A DNA stretch of 6,565 nt from Planctomycetaceae bacterium UBA4732 (GTDB lineage Bacteria; Planctomycetota; Planctomycetia; Gemmatales; Gemmataceae): positions 1 to 6,565 of the forward strand of contig DHJA01000086.1 of the NCBI GenBank assembly GCA_002404095.1. Direction: 5' to 3'. Below, in pieces: positions 4,298 through 6,565 of this stretch (position 1 is its first letter; every line of letters begins with the position of its first letter). The notes under the pieces were generated by a model. That model ran no database searches. It saw only the letters and a list, made by a program, of their open reading frames with translations, and was not told the DNA's origin. Position numbers and translations under genes: made by a program.

Positions 4298-6082
4298 TCA
4301 CGACGCCTTCCGCTCCGCCTCCGGGTACTTGATGCGCGAATGATATAAGGCGATCAGCCCCTTGCGCAAACTCTCTTCAACAACGTGCAATTCCGTCAGC
4401 GTCAGGCCGCTTTCCTCGAATTGGCCGTCCAGCAGCCGTTTCATCAGCATATCGCGCACCAGCTTGCGCAGGCTGCCCGGCGTCGGATTCGACAGCGCCC
4501 GGCTGGAACTCTCCACCGCGTCGGCCAACATGACGACGCCGCTCTCGCGCGTTCGCGGCTTCGGCCCCGGATAGCGGAACGTCGGCTCCAACGGATGCGG
4601 CTGGCCCTCGCAGTGGGCCGGCGCGTTGCCCTGGCCCTTCTGCTGTCGCAGCGCTTGGCGATAGAAATACTCCACTAATGTTGTGCCGTGGTGCTGCTGA
4701 ATGAAGTCGATGATCGGCCGCGGCAGCCGATACTGCTCGGCAAGGGCGATGCCGTCCTTGACGTGGCCGATGATGATGAGCGTACTGAGGGCCGGCTCCA
4801 AGGCGTCGTGACGGTTCTCGCCCGTTTGGTTTTCGATGAAGTAATGCGGCTTGAGCATTTTGCCGATGTCGTGGAAGTAGCTGCCGACGCGAGTCAGCAA
4901 GGGATTGGCGCCAATGGCCTCGGCGGCCGGTTCCGCCAACGTCGCCACGGTCATACTGTGCGTATAGGTGCCCGGCGCCCGTCGAACCAACTCTTGCAAT
5001 AGCGGATGAGAGCCATCGGCCAACTCCACTAAGCTCACGTCCGTGATGATCGTGAAACAGTATTCCACTAGCGGCAGCAAGCCGCTCACCAGAAATCCCG
5101 CCAGCAGACCCCAAAGCAGGCCGCGGCCGGCGTCCCACCCGATCATCTGCCACGTCTGACCGCTGTACAGTTCCGTCGCCACGGTCATGGCGAGGTAGGC
5201 CAGTCCGGCGACGCCGCCGACCTCGACCAGCCGGGTGCGCGAGCGCACGTTGCCCAGGATCAGCACGGCCGTAGCCTGACCGCCCATGGCGATCAGCAAC
5301 TCGCCGAGCCGGCCGCCGAGCGTGATGGCCATCGCCAACGTCAGGCTCAGCGACATCATCAAGGCGAATTGGGGGTTGTAGGCGATGGTCAGGATGAGCG
5401 CGGTGACGGTCAGAGGAACGAGAACGGCGCACCAGGGCGAATGGTTGAGCAGTAGTCCTAGGACCAATGTCAACATCACGAGGGTGCAGACGCCGATAAT
5501 CTTGGGAAGATCGCGGGCCAAGCTGTGCTGGAAGCGTGCGACATAGATGACGACTAGCATGGCGAGAAGCGTGAACAGCAGGAAGAGGGCGGCGCCGCGG
5601 CTGACGTGATAGGCGGTATCGCGGCTGTGGACATAAGCGTCGGATTCGGCCTCAAGTAGGGCAAGGTGCGTTTCCGTGATGGGCTGGCCTTGTTGGACGA
5701 GGAGAGACCCCTGCGTGAAGTGGTCGATAACCGGAGGTTCGGAATCCCTCACTTCCTGGTAACGCTGTTCGGTGCGCTCTTCCTGCGGGATCTTGTCCAC
5801 TGCCGCGCTGCGGGCCTGGTCGGTTTGTACTTGATTGACGACATCGAAAGAGGCCCGCGCCCGTAATTCGCGGGCGATGATCTCGCCGACGCGATGCGGC
5901 TGAGGCGTACCCCAGAAAAACGCCAGCAGCGTGGCGCCGAGCGCCGTGGCCAGGACGCAGGCCAGCCGCAGCAGTACGCCGCGCCGGTTAAACTGCATTA
6001 ACAAAGGCTCTTCGCTGCGCGATGAACGTCGCGGGCCGTTCCATTGATCGACGCGCGTGGGCTTTTTATGCGGAGTAAACAT
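4298..6082 (-). CDS. pgpH: PgpH-like 7TM-HD cyclic-di-AMP phosphodiesterase
   Basis: A 594-aa membrane protein (from the ATG at 6082) of the YqfF/PgpH 7TMR-HD family, whose characterised members hydrolyse c-di-AMP. There is one N-terminal membrane helix (about 36-57), then an extracytoplasmic stretch of about 105 residues, seven hydrophobic helices between about 163 and 346, and a C-terminal HD domain. Metal and catalytic residues are present: H375 (TYTHS), H404-D405 (YFHDIGK), H440 (IIGHV), H464-H465 (QQHHGT) and D521 (MLADAVESSSR). The extracytoplasmic 7TMR-HDED region is much shorter than the roughly 200-plus residues usual in the family. It follows phoH on the same strand, a conserved pairing. 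The frame is open back to an ATG at 6133, but that extension is encoded by the heptamer repeat, so M at 6082 is preferred; M at 5998, just before the first helix, is a further option. No clear Shine-Dalgarno decides between them. Confidence 0.88.
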   Translation of the reverse strand: MFTPHKKPTRVDQWNGPRRSSRSEEPLLMQFNRRGVLLRLACVLATALGATLLAFFWGTPQPHRVGEIIARELRARASFDVVNQVQTDQARSAAVDKIPQEERTEQRYQEVRDSEPPVIDHFTQGSLLVQQGQPITETHLALLEAESDAYVHSRDTAYHVSRGAALFLLFTLLAMLVVIYVARFQHSLARDLPKIIGVCTLVMLTLVLGLLLNHSPWCAVLVPLTVTALILTIAYNPQFALMMSLSLTLAMAITLGGRLGELLIAMGGQATAVLILGNVRSRTRLVEVGGVAGLAYLAMTVATELYSGQTWQMIGWDAGRGLLWGLLAGFLVSGLLPLVEYCFTIITDVSLVELADGSHPLLQELVRRAPGTYTHSMTVATLAEPAAEAIGANPLLTRVGSYFHDIGKMLKPHYFIENQTGENRHDALEPALSTLIIIGHVKDGIALAEQYRLPRPIIDFIQQHHGTTLVEYFYRQALRQQKGQGNAPAHCEGQPHPLEPTFRYPGPKPRTRESGVVMLADAVESSSRALSNPTPGSLRKLVRDMLMKRLLDGQFEESGLTLTELHVVEESLRKGLIALYHSRIKYPEAERKAS

Positions 6083-6090
6083 ATATTTTC

Positions 6091-6161
6091 GTAGTCCGTA
6101 GTCCGTAGTCATTAGTCGGTAGCGGCAAGCCAACCCGTCCTCGCTACGGACTACGGACTAC
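6091..6161. repeat. Inverted arrays of a GTAGTCC heptamer between phoH and the pgpH-like gene
   Basis: An 18-bp perfect inverted repeat, GTAGTCCGTAGTCCGTAG at 6091-6108 and its reverse complement at 6144-6161, encloses a 35-nt centre. Each arm is a tandem of the 7-nt unit GTAGTCC. The left array continues as degenerate units to about 6125 (GTAGTCA, TTAGTCG, GTAGCGG). Transcribed, it would form a long hairpin between phoH and the downstream gene. It has no T-run, so it is not an obvious intrinsic terminator; an RNA-stability or attenuation role, or a small dispersed repeat element, is possible. The right arm supplies the phoH stop codon, and the pgpH-like frame is open across the left arm. Confidence 0.85.
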
Positions 6162-6565
6162 TCCTTCCTTTTGCGGGGCTTGTCGTCTTCGTAGGCCCGC
6201 AGAATGAGCTGAACCAACGGGTTGCGCACGATATCCGCCTCGCCCAAGTGGACGATGGCGATCCGCTCAATGTCGCGCAAACGCTGCACCGCGTCCATCA
6301 GACCGCTCTTAGTCTGCTTGGGCAAATCCACCTGCGTCACGTCGCCCGTCACAATGATCTTCGAGCCGTTGCCCATGCGCGTCAGGAACATCTTCATCTG
6401 CGGTACGGTCGTGTTCTGGCCCTCGTCCAGGATGATGACGGCCTGATTAAGCGTCCGACCTCTCATATATGCCAGAGGGCAAATCTCGATAATATCGTTC
6501 TCCATGTAGCGCTTGACTTGCTCCGTATCGATCATGTCGTTGAGCGCGTCGAACAGCGGCCGCAG
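6158..6565 (-). CDS. phoH: PhoH family ATPase, C-terminal part (5' end beyond the window)
   Basis: The last 135 codons of a PhoH-like P-loop ATPase, continuing past the right edge. The frame is open to 6565, where it reads LRPLFDALNDM before the first internal ATG, so that ATG at 6535 is not the true start. Visible landmarks are ENDIIEICPLAYMRGRTLN, the Walker B segment VIILDEGQNTT, QMKMFLTRMG, and the sensor-like IIVTGDVTQVDLP. Walker A must lie in the missing part. PhoH proteins are cytoplasmic ATPases linked to RNA metabolism and often sit in operons with pgpH and ybeY, as with pgpH here. DEGQNTT replaces the commoner DEAQNTT. The C-terminus is lysine/arginine-rich (KPRKRKE) and the TAG stop comes from the inverted heptamer repeat, so the original end may have been altered. 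Confidence 0.93.
   Translation of the reverse strand: MRPLFDALNDMIDTEQVKRYMENDIIEICPLAYMRGRTLNQAVIILDEGQNTTVPQMKMFLTRMGNGSKIIVTGDVTQVDLPKQTKSGLMDAVQRLRDIERIAIVHLGEADIVRNPLVQLILRAYEDDKPRKRKE

Noticed and set aside
4286..4315. Possible third gene-tail repeat: the pgpH-like gene's end resembles the protease homologue's end (both near GTGAA-ATC)
   Set aside because: The match is about 15 bases with gaps and falls in low-complexity GC-rich sequence, so it is not distinguishable from chance.
4377..5432. Minus-strand open frame (351 aa) inside the pgpH-like gene
   Set aside because: It is an out-of-frame, arginine/histidine-rich shadow. The pgpH frame has intact HD motifs and membrane helices.
6083..6133. 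N-terminal extension of the pgpH-like protein from the ATG at 6133
   Set aside because: The extension is encoded by the heptamer repeat and its hairpin centre. The ATG at 6082 avoids it.
1..6565. CRISPR array, tRNA or rRNA gene, insertion sequence, integrase
   Set aside because: No regularly spaced repeats, no tRNA-like cloverleaf at the repeat junctions, and no transposase or recombinase motifs in any open frame.

Overview
The window is a bacterial chromosomal segment, moderately GC-rich, that looks like a planctomycete. The reasons are an exported type I sulfatase, a phoH-pgpH pair with 7TM-HD architecture, small toxin-antitoxin (TA) modules of types common in that phylum, and a retropepsin-like protein paired with a small uncharacterised protein. 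This assignment is inferred from gene content. There is no rRNA, tRNA, CRISPR array or transposase, and no stretch over 300 bases lacks a gene.

Layout, left to right. (1) 20-121 (minus) is an orphan fragment matching the last 29 codons of the sulfatase further right. (2) 125-761 (minus) is a type II TA operon: a DUF104/AF2212-like antitoxin followed, with a 14-nt overlap, by a PIN-domain (VapC-like) toxin. (3) 841-2235 (minus) is a complete secreted sulfatase closely resembling heparan N-sulfatase (SGSH). (4) 2236-2333 is a divergent promoter region with a palindrome. (5) 2334-2783 (plus) is a CoxG/SRPBCC-like protein. (6) 2843-3321 (plus) is a second TA operon, a small antitoxin followed by a ParE/RelE-fold toxin with a 4-nt overlap. 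(7) 3328-3378 (plus) is an orphan copy of the last 17 codons of the SRPBCC gene. (8) 3380-4225 (minus) is a two-gene unit: a 111-aa unknown protein, then a retropepsin-like aspartic protease homologue. (9) 4298-6082 (minus) is a PgpH-like 7TM-HD c-di-AMP phosphodiesterase with a short extracellular domain. (10) 6091-6161 holds inverted arrays of a GTAGTCC heptamer that supply the phoH stop codon. (11) 6158-6565 (minus) is the 3' part of phoH, running off the right edge.

The most striking signal is a repeated geometry. Both TA operons lie directly downstream of an unrelated intact gene, on the same strand. Both are followed, within 3-6 nt of the toxin stop codon and in the toxin's reading frame, by a second, diverged copy of that gene's 3' end. 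The order is gene, TA module, gene 3' end. It occurs twice within 3.4 kb with different host genes, toxins and antitoxins. It resembles the footprint of islands that integrate at gene 3' ends and restore the end, but here the insert is only about 0.55-0.7 kb and carries no recombinase. This suggests that small TA cassettes are inserted at gene ends by a recurrent mechanism. Two independent decayed tandem duplications remain the main alternative.

The phoH-pgpH end of the window is conserved housekeeping (RNA-associated ATPase and c-di-AMP turnover). The ybeY gene that usually follows is replaced by the protease-homologue pair. The sulfatase probably acts outside the cytoplasm on sulfated glycans.
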